The translations under genes and the position numbers were made by a program. A DNA stretch of 64,000 bases from Isoetes taiwanensis (taxonomy: Eukaryota > Streptophyta > Lycopodiopsida > Isoetales > Isoetaceae): positions 11,844,407-11,908,406 of the forward strand of contig JAJEKV010000035.1 of assembly GCA_021234155.1 (NCBI GenBank), given 5' to 3'. Of this stretch, positions 1 through 9,486 are shown piece after piece (the stretch's first letter is position 1; each line of letters opens with the position of its first letter). Below the pieces are notes generated by a model. The model did no database searches and was not told where the DNA came from. It was given only the letters and a program-made list of their open reading frames with translations.

Positions 1-600
1 GCAAATGAGCATGTACTTACTTTTATTCAGCCTGAAATAAAGAAGCAGCTGCTTTGACGGAAGAAGCAGCCTGGTACCTTTTCTACTACCAAATTGATTT
101 ACAGAAATCTAATCTGGCATACTTACTTGCCATCTTACCAATGATTGATTCTTAAAACACGGACTGTACGCTTTTGAAGACAGTACGCTTTTGAAGCTTC
201 TTAAAACAGATAAAAAAAAGGCAGAAATTCATAGCTAAACTACGTTCTGAGCAAAGGCGAAACAGAGAAAGCATCTGGCTATATGTACACAACGGATGTA
301 CATATATGTACAGAAAAAGCATTTGGCTATATGTTCTCAAAATCTGATGTACAGAAAAAGCATCTGGCTATATGTTCTCAAAATCTGATGTGGACGTTTG
401 GGGCTAGAAAAGGCGGAGCACAATCAATGTAAAACTCTTAGAAAGTTCTTGGTTTTTTCTTAAGAACAATGGTCCTAATATAATACGTTAGTTAAACTAC
501 CCATGAAATCAGTAACCAAGAGATTTATAGTTATATTGGACATAGTCGTTATATCACAGTTATATCACAGGAACCCCCCTGTTAAAATAAAATTCAACAT
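1..600. other. Intergenic DNA upstream of P450 copy A
   Basis: AT-rich sequence with no convincing coding region. It holds a short tandem repeat at 262-391. From about 505 it becomes closely similar to the region before P450 copy B (about 8470 onward), so the duplicated promoter block of the P450 pair begins here. Confidence 0.5.
262..391. repeat. 41-bp tandem repeat, two full copies plus a partial
   Basis: Two adjacent 41-bp units (310-350 and 351-391) differ at one position. A partial third unit with the core GCATCTGGCTATATGT lies at 262-286. Confidence 0.8.
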
Positions 601-770
601 CGGCATGCTATATTTTGGACATGCTAAATGCGTGCGCATATTTCCTGACCATTTCAAAGTTCCATTCCCACACCTATAAATATGCTTGTTGATGCAATTG
701 TATGGCTATCAAATATCTGCATCTGCATCTGCTCTGCGCATACATTACACACAAAAAACCTCTTAATATC
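505..770 (+). repeat. Duplicated P450 promoter and leader (copy A)
   Basis: This stretch is almost the same as 8471-8742 in front of P450 copy B, so the duplication that made the two P450 copies included upstream control sequence. A TATA-like box (TATAAATA, 675-682) lies about 90 bases before the chosen start; in copy B the equivalent site has decayed to TATACATA. An in-frame upstream ATG at 702 would add 23 residues. Confidence 0.7.
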
Positions 771-1046
771 ATGGAGTGGCATTATACTTTTGCACTTACT
801 TTCCTTCTTGCATGCATATATCTATTTGGTAAGAGAAGGCGTTATTCAAAGATGCCTCCATCTCCAAAGGGACTTCCGATTCTCGGCCACCTTCATTTAC
901 TTGGAGCTCTGCCTCATCAAGCCCTAGCTCGCCTTGCCAAACTGCATGGCCCGCTCATGTCCCTTAGGTTAGGGAGAATCAATGCTATTGTGGTATCTTC
1001 AAAAGAAATGGCGATGCACTTTCTCAAGACTCAAGACCTTGCATTT
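771..1046 (+). pseudogene. Cytochrome P450 copy A, 5' part of exon 1 (split by a transposon)
   Basis: This encodes the first 92 residues of an A-type (CYP71-clan-like) P450: an N-terminal membrane anchor, basic stop-transfer residues (KRRR, 21-24), and the proline-rich hinge PPSPKGLP at residues 29-36. I chose ATG 771 because it gives the usual short anchor before the hinge. The frame ends at Phe92, where a transposon begins; copy B reads straight through this point, so this is an insertion and not an intron. The rest of the gene is at 7016-8345. The natural product or hormone substrate cannot be told from sequence. Confidence 0.85.
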
Positions 1047-2109
1047 AAGCACGAATTAATTATTTGGAGAAAATAAGCTGATTTTGAGAATTTCGAGTGC
1101 ACCTCTTCAGGTCCACCACAAGCCAAAAGTACTCAACTTTAATTTGAAATTGTCCCGCCCAACCACAAGTCAAAAAGTCATCATCCTCCATTAAATTTGT
1201 CCCGCCCAAGATAGGCGGGATAATTTAAAATTTGAACAAGAGAGAGAATTTTATTTCCCTCTGCGGTACCATCTTTTGGTTGTCGACAAGCATCTCCAGA
1301 ACTCAAGCTTCAAAGCGCCATAGCCGAGGTTTTGCCATCAGCGGAGGTCCAAGATCAAGCGCCCGGTCTTAGAAAAGTCGCCATAAGAAGGTCAAATCTC
1401 CAGTACGCCATAGCCAGGGGCGTCGCCATAGGCTGCCCTTCCGTCCTACACCACGATCCTTTCGGGTTCTTTAGGTTTGAGAAGACTTGGCAAGCTCGAT
1501 GGCTTAATGCAAGCGATTTGAAGCGGGAGACAAGCGATTATACCCTTAAAGGTTGGACCTCGACCAAAAATAGAAAAAGGAGGGACCGATTCTTCTATTG
1601 CGGGTAGATTGCATGCAATGCGGATCTACCTCTGTTGCATCTTTTCCTCGCTCAAAAGCTCTGCTTTTTTCGGGTTGGCTCGGATTCTGCGGATGCTATC
1701 ATAAAAAACTATGGTTTCAACCTTGCAACAAATCGCACCATATCCCCGATTGGAACGGATGATTCGTTGGCGCCTTTGGATTTACGTGCTCAAGTTCTCT
1801 TCTACCTCTTGTTGATTTTTAGTCGTCTCAGGCCTTCTTTCCACCTCTGATCATGTTATGCTTGAGATTTTGTCCGCCGCACCCCACCCTCTAGAATACC
1901 CCTTGGATTTTTCTTGACTTCTACACCCTCGCCCCGAATCGGGCCGCTTCCGACCCGCAAATCTATGTGTAAGCTTGAGAAAGACTGAACTTTTTAATAT
2001 TTTTGTATTTGCAGACTGGAGAAACCCGCATGTTTGAAAGAAATCCTCTGCCAAATCGCATGGCTGCAAGATTTTTTTCAGCCATGCACTACAAGAGAAT
2101 GGCTAAAAA

Positions 2110-2405
2110 TTGTCAGAAAAATCGTCAGACCGTCTAGAGATATTTCTGCTTGACGTTTACGCTGATGATTATTCTGACGCATACTTTTCTGACGCTTTTT
2201 CTGACGATGTTACGTCAGACAATTCGTCAGTTTATTCGTCAGAAATTTACGTCAAATTAATCGTCACATTATTCGTCAAAAGTCTTGCGTCAGATTTATC
2301 GTCAGAGTTTTTGTCAGATTATGCGTCAGATTATTCGTCAGATTTTGTGTCAGGTTTTGTGTCAGAGAAAACGTCAGAATTTTTGTCAGATATTTCGTCA
2401 GGAAT
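2110..2405. repeat. CACTA left subterminal CGTCAG repeat array
   Basis: By eye I count about ten CGTCAG, three CTGACG and five TGTCAG motifs in under 300 bp, spaced about 10-20 bases apart. The apparent Ser/Asp-rich open frame through here is a by-product of the repeat. It is the mirror of the array at 5900-6250. Confidence 0.85.
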
Positions 2406-2787
2406 ACTTTCTATTTTTCACAATAATATTGTTTAAGTCCAAAAAAATTGTGGTCGACCTCTCGCGAGTTTCCTCTGTTTTCTTTTTGCCGCCACTTTCT
2501 GCTTCCCAGTTTCACGTCCGACGAGCAAAACTGATGCGCCTTGTGATTAGCCGCCCTTGTCTGGTGATCAAGCGCATTCTTTCTTTCAGGACAGGTTTGT
2601 GCCATTTTAGAATTTCATAGCCTTATATAGAAATTCAGGCATGCAAGTTGTAAGCCATAGCCATGGTGGAGACGAATCTGTCTCTTTATATTCTTTTGTT
2701 TCCAGACACTGGTACAAGCTGTCAAGTTCTGTGCAAGGTTTCCTTTGATACTTCAAGGCTGTGAAAGTCCTAGTTAGCTTCTTCTAG

Positions 2788-5587
2788 GGCATTATGCTCA
2801 TTCGGTTGGTTGCTTTCGGGAAGCCGCTTTGCACTATATGGAAGGTGCAAAGGTGATGTCCTAGTCTTTGCACTCAAAATTTAAACTACAAGCATGTTAG
2901 ACTGGAAGCATGTTACGGCAAATGCACTGCTGAAAGGATCTGGATGAAAATGACTTCAAGATGTTTCATATGCTTATGTGTATTAACCTTGGTTCTATGC
3001 ATTGTATCTAGCTGTCACATGTCCCATTACGTTAGTACATTGATCCACAACTCAATCTCATCGAACGCCAGCCATCTTCACTATCCAAAACAAAAGGTGT
3101 GCTATTAATGTTATTATCTGTATTTTAAACTTGTAAATGGCTGTTCATCATCTATTTCTTTAGCTTTATTTTATAAGCCCATATTGATGTCATTCCACAG
3201 TTTGGAATCACACGAAATATTAGAGGAAGCTTATTAACAATATACCTTTAGTTGTATGTGAACTAGTGCTATAGGATAAGGCCATTTGGAACAAGAGCCA
3301 TTCAAAGTCATTGACAATTGAGGATCATATAAGCACTTTATATGCCCTTCTGAAAACCAGCAGCATAAACAGTCCCTAAGTTTACTTTTAAGATGTTCTT
3401 GCTGTTTATGTACAAGAAGTTCCATGTTGGGCCATTCCTAGCTATTTTTGTTTGCATGGCAAATAAGGATGTTTGCAACATCAAAGTCAAGTCAAGCAGA
3501 AAGTTGATTCCAGCAATATTGACATTAGAATTGCTTGTCACATTTCCATGTTGAACCTTTAATTGGCCATCTACAAAAACTGTATTTGTTTTAATTTTTG
3601 TTGGAGATGTCATCGTAGGCCTGCTTGAATATTGCTGTTATTCCCACAGTTGAAAGGGACTTCTACCATGGATATATTAGTGAACTATCATGTCAATTAG
3701 TGTCAGCGAAAATCATTTCTGTAGGCAGAAGATGTTATGGCAAAGGCAGATAAATGAGCATGCATATTAAAATGAAGCAGACCAAGTATGAAATTGCATA
3801 TTTGATGAATGATCACTTGTGTTCTTTTCTCAGTTCGCAAATTAAATCTCTTACATATAGATCTGAAATTGTATTTATACATGGCATTTTCCGTTATATT
3901 TTGGAGCAGTGAAAGATCTACACAGAATCAGTTTGTCTATAATATCTGCTACACATAGTTTGAATTTAGAGGAGGCAAAGAACTTATGTCTACTGCATGA
4001 TTCAAAGCGCAAGGCCGTGATTGTATATGCTATGGTGCATGATTCTATTTCTTATTTGTATTTGACTGTGAAGTAACGTGTTTGTTGACCCGCAGGCTTT
4101 GGTCACATAGATCTACATAGCTAGCAAATATGTACATCTGTTGTGGTGGGCAGACATCTTCATGAATTTGTAAGGACACAGACATCTTCATGAATTTGTA
4201 AGGTATAGAAAGTATCTTACTTTTGCTTGCTTTATTTGCAAGTCAGCTGAATTATGATTTCTTTTTGTTCTTGCATGGCATGTTCCTTTGTCCGATTACC
4301 ATTGGAACGATGTTGTTTGTTTTGTCCATTTCTGTTGCTTTAGTTTTAAAATCCAAAACACAGGGGGTTGCAATGCGTGTAAATGAGAGATAATGTTTCT
4401 TTATGGAATAATTGCTATGATATGTTATATTCTATACCAAACCACTTTATTATTCAATCTACAATTAGCTTTAATGTGGTTTGCACATCAGTGAAGGAAT
4501 GATCCAAGTCCTGCAAATAGATTCCCGATGTGCGTGCAACTAGAACTTGATGTTGATTTGCATTTATTTTTGTCTTGGAAGGCATTGATCATTGAACTTG
4601 TCTAATTAATCCTATAGAAAGGATTGAATTTCATATAGCAGCATTACTTCTGCCCACCCTCCTAATGATAAGTAAACTAATGGGCTAGTATGGTAAAGAC
4701 ATGTAAGCAAATGATGTCAATCGAAATAAGCCCTATTATCATTTTAGAACCTCATGCAGTGTACACTTTGCAGTTGGCAGAAAGCAGGGGCTTGCAAGCC
4801 ATGTGCCAGGTTTATGCTGCAATATCTTATATTTGCATGGGTGGCACTGATTCTTCTTCCCAGGTAGCTACAATCTGTCCACATAATTCTCTTGCAGTTT
4901 GAAAATATTAATAGTGTGGCATTGAAAGAACAGGCTTTGGACTTGATAGATCCAGTCTATAAGGCAATGGATACATACGTTGGAGTTCGTGAAAAGACAC
5001 TTGTGCAATTTGCGTCAGGTTGTTTGCAGATGAAACAACAAAATCTTCAGGAAGCACGGTATGATTATTGAATGACTAGTCACTGTTGTATCTATTAATC
5101 TGACCTTCAACTTTTGTTGCAGGATAAAACTTGCAAATGGATTAACGCTAACCAATAAGCGATTGAGAAATTACCAACTTGTATCTCAGTATTTAACTGT
5201 CTTAGGCAGTTTAGCTCTTGCCATGCATGATACTGGACAGGCGCGAGATATACTGAAATCATCATTGACATTGGCCAAAGCCCTACATGATGTGCCAACT
5301 CAGATTGCTGTTCTCTTTGAGCTAACAGGTGTGAACTGCAGCATTTTGCCCATATTTCAAAGTTCGCTTTTAATGACCATTTTCTATATAATGCCTTTGT
5401 GCTATTATCTAAGCAGCACTCTATCACGAGCTTGGGGAGTCAACGAAAGAGTTAGAGAATGCAGGTTATGAAACAAGAAAGTTTGAAGTGCTCAGCATAA
5501 GAAACACAAGCAGCTGGATCAGCTTCTGGTTACTGCATCAGAGTGCTAATGGTGGCAACTCGAGCTTGCAAAGAAGACTGGGCTGCT
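2788..5587 (+). pseudogene. SCC4: SCC4/MAU2 cohesin-loader gene fragment captured by the CACTA element
   Basis: Five exons of the sister-chromatid cohesion protein SCC4/MAU2 can be read in order with consistent phase: 2788-2852 (GHYAHSVGCFREAALHY), 4774-4863 (LAESRGLQAMCQVYAAIS), 4934-5058 (ALDLIDPVYKAMDTYVGVRE), 5123-5328 (LVSQYLTVLGSLALAMHDTG, then ILKSSLTLAKALHD), and from 5417 (LYHELGE to YETRKFEVLS). The frame ends at a TGA near 5585. Each boundary keeps GT or AG. SCC4 is the TPR-like partner of SCC2 that loads cohesin onto chromatin. Only this middle-to-late part is present; no start codon, N-terminus or true C-terminus is visible. Because introns were kept, capture was at DNA level. 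The exons contain no stops, so capture may be recent or the transcript may still be spliced. A regulatory role is speculation. Confidence 0.85.
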
Positions 5588-5899
5588 GAATTTCATGCAT
5601 TGAATTGAATTGACAAAGTGCTGGGAGATACAATCAGTAAATGAATAGTATCTCGGTCAAAAACTATCAAAAACTATCGAAGATGTTGGAAACTTTTTAA
5701 GTCTGAAAGTTGTATTGCAGAGAGAATAAAGATTCTTCTTTGACTTTTGGCCCACAAATTGTACTTCTTTACATTAGTAATATCTCAATGATAATGGCAA
5801 AAAATTTTATCAACTCGTTTACAAACAGTTTAAATTTCTTTATTGGCCTAACCATAAACAATATCTCTCAATAGCAATAATAGAATAGCAACAAAATGG

Positions 5900-6250
5900 T
5901 TCTTGACGAAACTTCTGACAACAAACCTGACGATAGTTCTGACAAAAAGTGTGATAGTTCTGACAAAAAGTGTGGAACAAACGCTTGATGAATAATCTGA
6001 CGATTTTTCTGACACAAACTTTGACGATTTTCCTGACACAAACTCTGACGATTTTCCTGACACATAATCTGACGATTAATCTGACACTGTGCGTCAGAGA
6101 ATCTGACGATTAACGACATTTGTCGCGTCGGGGCGATCCGGCGATTAAACCCGACACTTATCGTCCGGATAATATTCGTCAGACAAATCGTCAGCCAGGA
6201 GAGCCTGGCCAATACTCCATTCTGTGAAGTCCATCTGACGATTTTTCTGA
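5900..6250. repeat. CACTA right subterminal CTGACG repeat array
   Basis: Multiple CTGACGAT/TCTGAC motifs, mostly inverted relative to the left array, run up to the right end. These are presumed transposase-accessory binding sites by analogy with En/Spm TnpA sites. Confidence 0.85.
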
Positions 6251-6329
6251 CAAAAAAACCTCATTCTCTTGTAGTGATGGCTGTACGGATTATGAAAAAG
6301 GATTTTCTGCGGTAAAATTTGTCTCCACA

Positions 6330-6645
6330 GAATCGCCATGGCGATGTTGAGGAGCAGGAAACAGAATTTTGTGGTAAATTTTAGCTCCATGTTGCTCAAG
6401 GCAATTTAGATGAGCACTAAATAGATGAGCACTAAAAGACACAAGTTTTGCTTAGCAAAATCGCTGTGGCGATTATGCTGAGCAAATGTTTTTTTTTTTA
6501 AGTTATACTTTTGTAGTCATCACTTTAAAATGGCAGAGAAATACATGGGTTTTGCTCAGCAAAATAATCGCCCAATTGTGTTGTGTTGAGAGGATTTAAA
6601 TAAAGCAGAGCATTCTTGCTCAAGCAAATCGCCACAGCGATTGTG
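6330..6645. repeat. Three copies of a near-palindrome around TCGCnnnGGCGA
   Basis: AATCGCCATGGCGAT (about 6332), AATCGCTGTGGCGATT (about 6470) and AATCGCCACAGCGATT (about 6628) recur at roughly 140-160-bp spacing, each followed by a TGTTGAG/TGCTGAGCA-type motif. They lie in the outer transposon's right half and may be its subterminal binding sites. Confidence 0.6.
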
Positions 6646-7015
6646 TTGAGCAGAAAATATGTTTTTTTTTTAAAGATTGTATTTGTTTTATTACGTAGAA
6701 TAAGCTTTAAAATTTTAAAATAAAAATATTATTATGTCAATGGAAGTAGCTACGCAACTCTAAATGTTCGCGGCCGCGATTCGTCTGAACATTTTTACGC
6801 TTTCTAATGGTCAGCTCTTACTCAAAAAGGAGCTCAGATTAGCCTTACAAATGCCAATTTCGGATACACTGCGATTTTATGGGTGAAAATCATAAAAATA
6901 AATGGCAACTTCTACTCAATTGCAACCAATTACGGCGTTTTATAGAGAACCAACAACCTATTTCATACTAAACGAGAATTTCGAAATTCTCTAATTAATT
7001 AATTCTTGCTTATTT

Positions 7016-8345
7016 GCTTCGAGGCCCAAAACGGCAGCTGCCCGGATCATGGGTTTTGGCCCTCTAACCATGGGTTTTGTGGAATATGGAGAGCATTGGA
7101 GGCTGACAAGGAAGCTTTGTACTCTCGAACTTTTCACCCAAAAGCGGCTACAAGAAAGCCAACAACTAAGAAAGGAAGAAATTACTTGGGCTCTAAGTTC
7201 TATATTGGAAGAGAGCAATGCTGGAAGACCGGTAGACCTGGGCGCAAGGCTATGTACACTATCGACTAATTTTGTGACTAGAATGGCTTTTGGAAAGAGG
7301 TTCCTTGGGGAGGGATGCGATGCTGCTCGTGCCAAGAGTTTCCACCAGTTGATTCGTGAGGAGTTCTTTTTATTCGGTGCCCAGAACTTGGGTGATTCGT
7401 TTCCTGCACTTGCTTGGCTAGATGTTCAAGGCTATGAACGAAGAATGAAAGCTAGCCACAAAAGCATGGACCGTTTTCTCGAAGCAATAATTGACGAACA
7501 TATTGCGGAAAGATCACCTAATAGGGATTCTGCAAAGCCTTCCAACCTGCTTGAGATTCTCTTGTCTAAAGAGGAGCTCAGTCGCAAACATGTCAAGGCC
7601 ATCATTCTCGTAAGTTTTTCATTCAAAGTCTATTTACATGCGCTTAATCATTTATGTTTTATTATCAAAATGTTTCTCACTATATTATTTGCAGGATATT
7701 CTAAGTGGAGGGAGTGACACGAGCCCTGTCACTGTGCAATGGGCTTTATCCGAGCTCGTGAGGTCTCCCGAAATCATGGAGAAGCTGCAACAGGAGATAG
7801 ATGGAGTGGTTGGTAAAGACCGCGTTGTAGTGGAGGATGACATCCCAAGCCTAGTCTACTTACAAGCAGTGGTCAAAGAAACATTTCGGTTGCATCCTCC
7901 CGGACCACTGTTGATTCCTCACGAGTCCACGCAAGATTGCAAGGTGGCAGGATTTGAGATACCAAAGGGCACTCGCTTGATCGTGAATGCCTATGCCATT
8001 GGAAGGGATCCTAACATGTGGGAAGATGCAACTGAATTCAAGCCTGAACGTTTCATTAATGACCCTAGAGACGTGAAGGGTCGAGATTTTGAGCTTATTC
8101 CATTTGGTTCTGGGAGGCGAATGTGCCCGGCTATGCCATTGGGGTTGCTCATGGTGCAGATTTTCCTTGCGCGATTTGTTCAAAGCTTCAATTGGGCTCT
8201 GCCTGGAGGCCAAAAACCTCAAACCTTGGACATGGATGAAACTTTTGGACTAAATGCGTTTCGAGCAAGTCCATTAGTGCTCGTCCCCACTCCTCGTTTA
8301 TCTCCGGAATTGATTACCAATTCAACTGCACATGTACATAATTAG
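7016..8345 (+). pseudogene. Cytochrome P450 copy A, rest of exon 1 and exon 2
   Basis: Exon 1 continues at 7016-7609, an 85-bp GT-AG intron spans 7610-7694, and exon 2 runs 7695-8345. Joined to 771-1046 this gives 506 residues, normal for a plant microsomal P450, with no stop or frameshift outside the insertion. Landmarks in the joined protein are WRLTR in the C-helix, oxygen-binding GGSDTS at 295-300, the K-helix ExxR (KETFR, E352-R355), PERF at 407-410 and the haem loop FGSGRRMCPA with Cys434. The glycine two residues after the cysteine is alanine, a tolerated variant. Such enzymes are ER-anchored monooxygenases that take electrons from NADPH-P450 reductase. Because only the insertion breaks it, the loss looks recent. 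Transcription from within the transposon could in principle make an N-truncated protein lacking the anchor. Confidence 0.9.
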
Positions 8346-8349
8346 AAAA

Positions 8350-8475
8350 GGAAGAATAAAGAATAAGATCTTTATATAGATCTTACTTATGTTATAAGAA
8401 ATGTCAAATGTGATTTGAACCCCGCAATTAGAAACTTTCAGTTTTAGATGCTATTATTGGACGATATTCATGAAC
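8350..8475 (+). other. 3' flank of P450 copy A
   Basis: An AATAAA-type polyadenylation signal is near 8356, followed by a near-palindrome AGATCTTTATATAGATCT. A diverged relative of this stretch occurs inside the 433-bp insert in copy B. Confidence 0.5.
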
Positions 8476-9094
8476 TAGTAACCAAGAGATTTATAGTTAT
8501 ATTGGACATAGTCGTGATATCACAAGGGAACCCGCCCTGTTAAAATTAAATTCAACATCGGCACGCTATATTTAGGACATGCTAAATGCGTGCGCATATT
8601 TCCTGACCATTTGAAAGTTCCATTCCCGCACCTATACATATGCTTGTTGATGCAATTGTATGGCCATCAAATATCTGCATCTGCATCTGCATCTGCATGT
8701 GCTCTGCGCATACCTTACACACAGAAAACACCTCTTAATATCATGGAGTGGCATTATCCTTTTGCACTTACTTTTGCATGCATATATCTATTTGGTAAGA
8801 GAAGGCGTCATTCAAAGATACCTCCATCTCCAAAGGAACTTCCGATTCTCGACCACCTTCATTTACTTGGAGCTCTGCCTCATCAAGCCCTAGCTCGCCT
8901 TGCCAAACTTCATGGCCCGCTCATGTCCCTTAGGCTAGGGAGAATCAATGCTGTTGTGGTATCTTCAAAAGAAATGGCGAGGCACTTTCTCAAGACTCAA
9001 GACCTTGCATTTGCTTCGAGGCCCAACACAGCAGCTGCCCGGATCATAGGTTTTGGCCCTCTAACCATGGGTTTTGTGGAATATGGAGAGCATT

Positions 9095-9486
9095 ATTCAC
9101 ACGGGGGGTGACTCCGGGCAACGAGAGCTGTTAGATAGGCATATTCACCCCTTATTCCTTAATCTACACCGTACGTAAAGTTCCTCGTTTGTGGGGTATG
9201 CAAGTACACAAATTGGTATACCGTATAACAACATATGCAAAATACTATAAGATTTTAAGCAAAATACTATATGGTGTTGGTTTTATACGTGGAAAATATA
9301 ATCACAAGGGCTCTCGCTGCCCTACGTCACCCCCCGTGTGAATAAGCACCCAAACCAAAGGGGGTTTAAGGGGGATTTTAATTTAAATATATTAAACCCA
9401 ATGGTTGTGTTCATTAATGTTAATGGTAGTTATGTATTGGTTGTTATACCAAAAAAATTTTTGGGCCCTTCGGGCCCGAAAAAAAA
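9095..9486 (+). mobile_element. Retroposon with 249-bp inverted-repeat core and UUCG-type hairpin tail
   Basis: A 249-bp core (9095-9343) is bounded by ATTCACACGGGGGGTGAC and its inverted repeat. It is followed by a roughly 100-bp arm and then a hairpin GGGCC-CTTCG-GGCCC and an A-run (about 9479-9486). A second copy in the opposite orientation lies at 43646-44134, with exactly the same core length and the same hairpin plus A-tail. Here the left arm is missing and the core abuts P450 exon 1 directly, like a 5'-truncated retroposition. No coding capacity is seen. Confidence 0.65.

Larger units (their letters stand above)
2087..6276 (+). mobile_element. Non-autonomous CACTA (En/Spm-type) transposon, 4,190 bp
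   Basis: The element opens with CACTACAAGAGAAT and closes with the reverse complement ATTCTCTTGTAGTG. It is flanked by the 3-bp target duplication ATG (2084-2086 and 6277-6279). Both subterminal regions are packed with short CGTCAG/CTGACG motifs, the layout that in En/Spm binds the TnpA accessory protein. No CACTA transposase is encoded; the interior is captured host sequence from SCC4/MAU2. The rebuilt empty site is the 12-bp palindrome CAGCCATGGCTG. Confidence 0.93.
1047..7011. mobile_element. 5,965-bp DNA transposon inserted in P450 exon 1, with a nested CACTA
   Basis: The left end starts AAGCACGAATTAATTA and the right end is its imperfect inverted repeat (reverse complement AAGCAAGAATTAATTA), about 23 bp with few mismatches. 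ATTT occurs on both sides (1043-1046 and 7012-7015) and once at the uninterrupted site in copy B, so the target duplication is 4 bp (or shorter if the ends are drawn differently). Removing the nested CACTA leaves an element of about 1.77 kb with no transposase, so it is non-autonomous. Superfamily is uncertain: the target duplication fits neither hAT (8 bp) nor Mutator (9 bp) nor CACTA (3 bp). The part at 1260-1850 has GC-richer, leader-like sequence that may be captured. Confidence 0.75.

Noticed and set aside
2110-2436. Open frame of about 108 codons rich in Ser/Asp at the CACTA left end
   Set aside because: Its composition comes wholly from the CGTCAG subterminal repeats; the mirror array gives similar frames on the other strand.
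1047-7011. Reading the 6-kb gap in P450 copy A as a natural intron
   Set aside because: No GT or AG at its ends, copy B has no gap there, and it has inverted terminal repeats and a target duplication.
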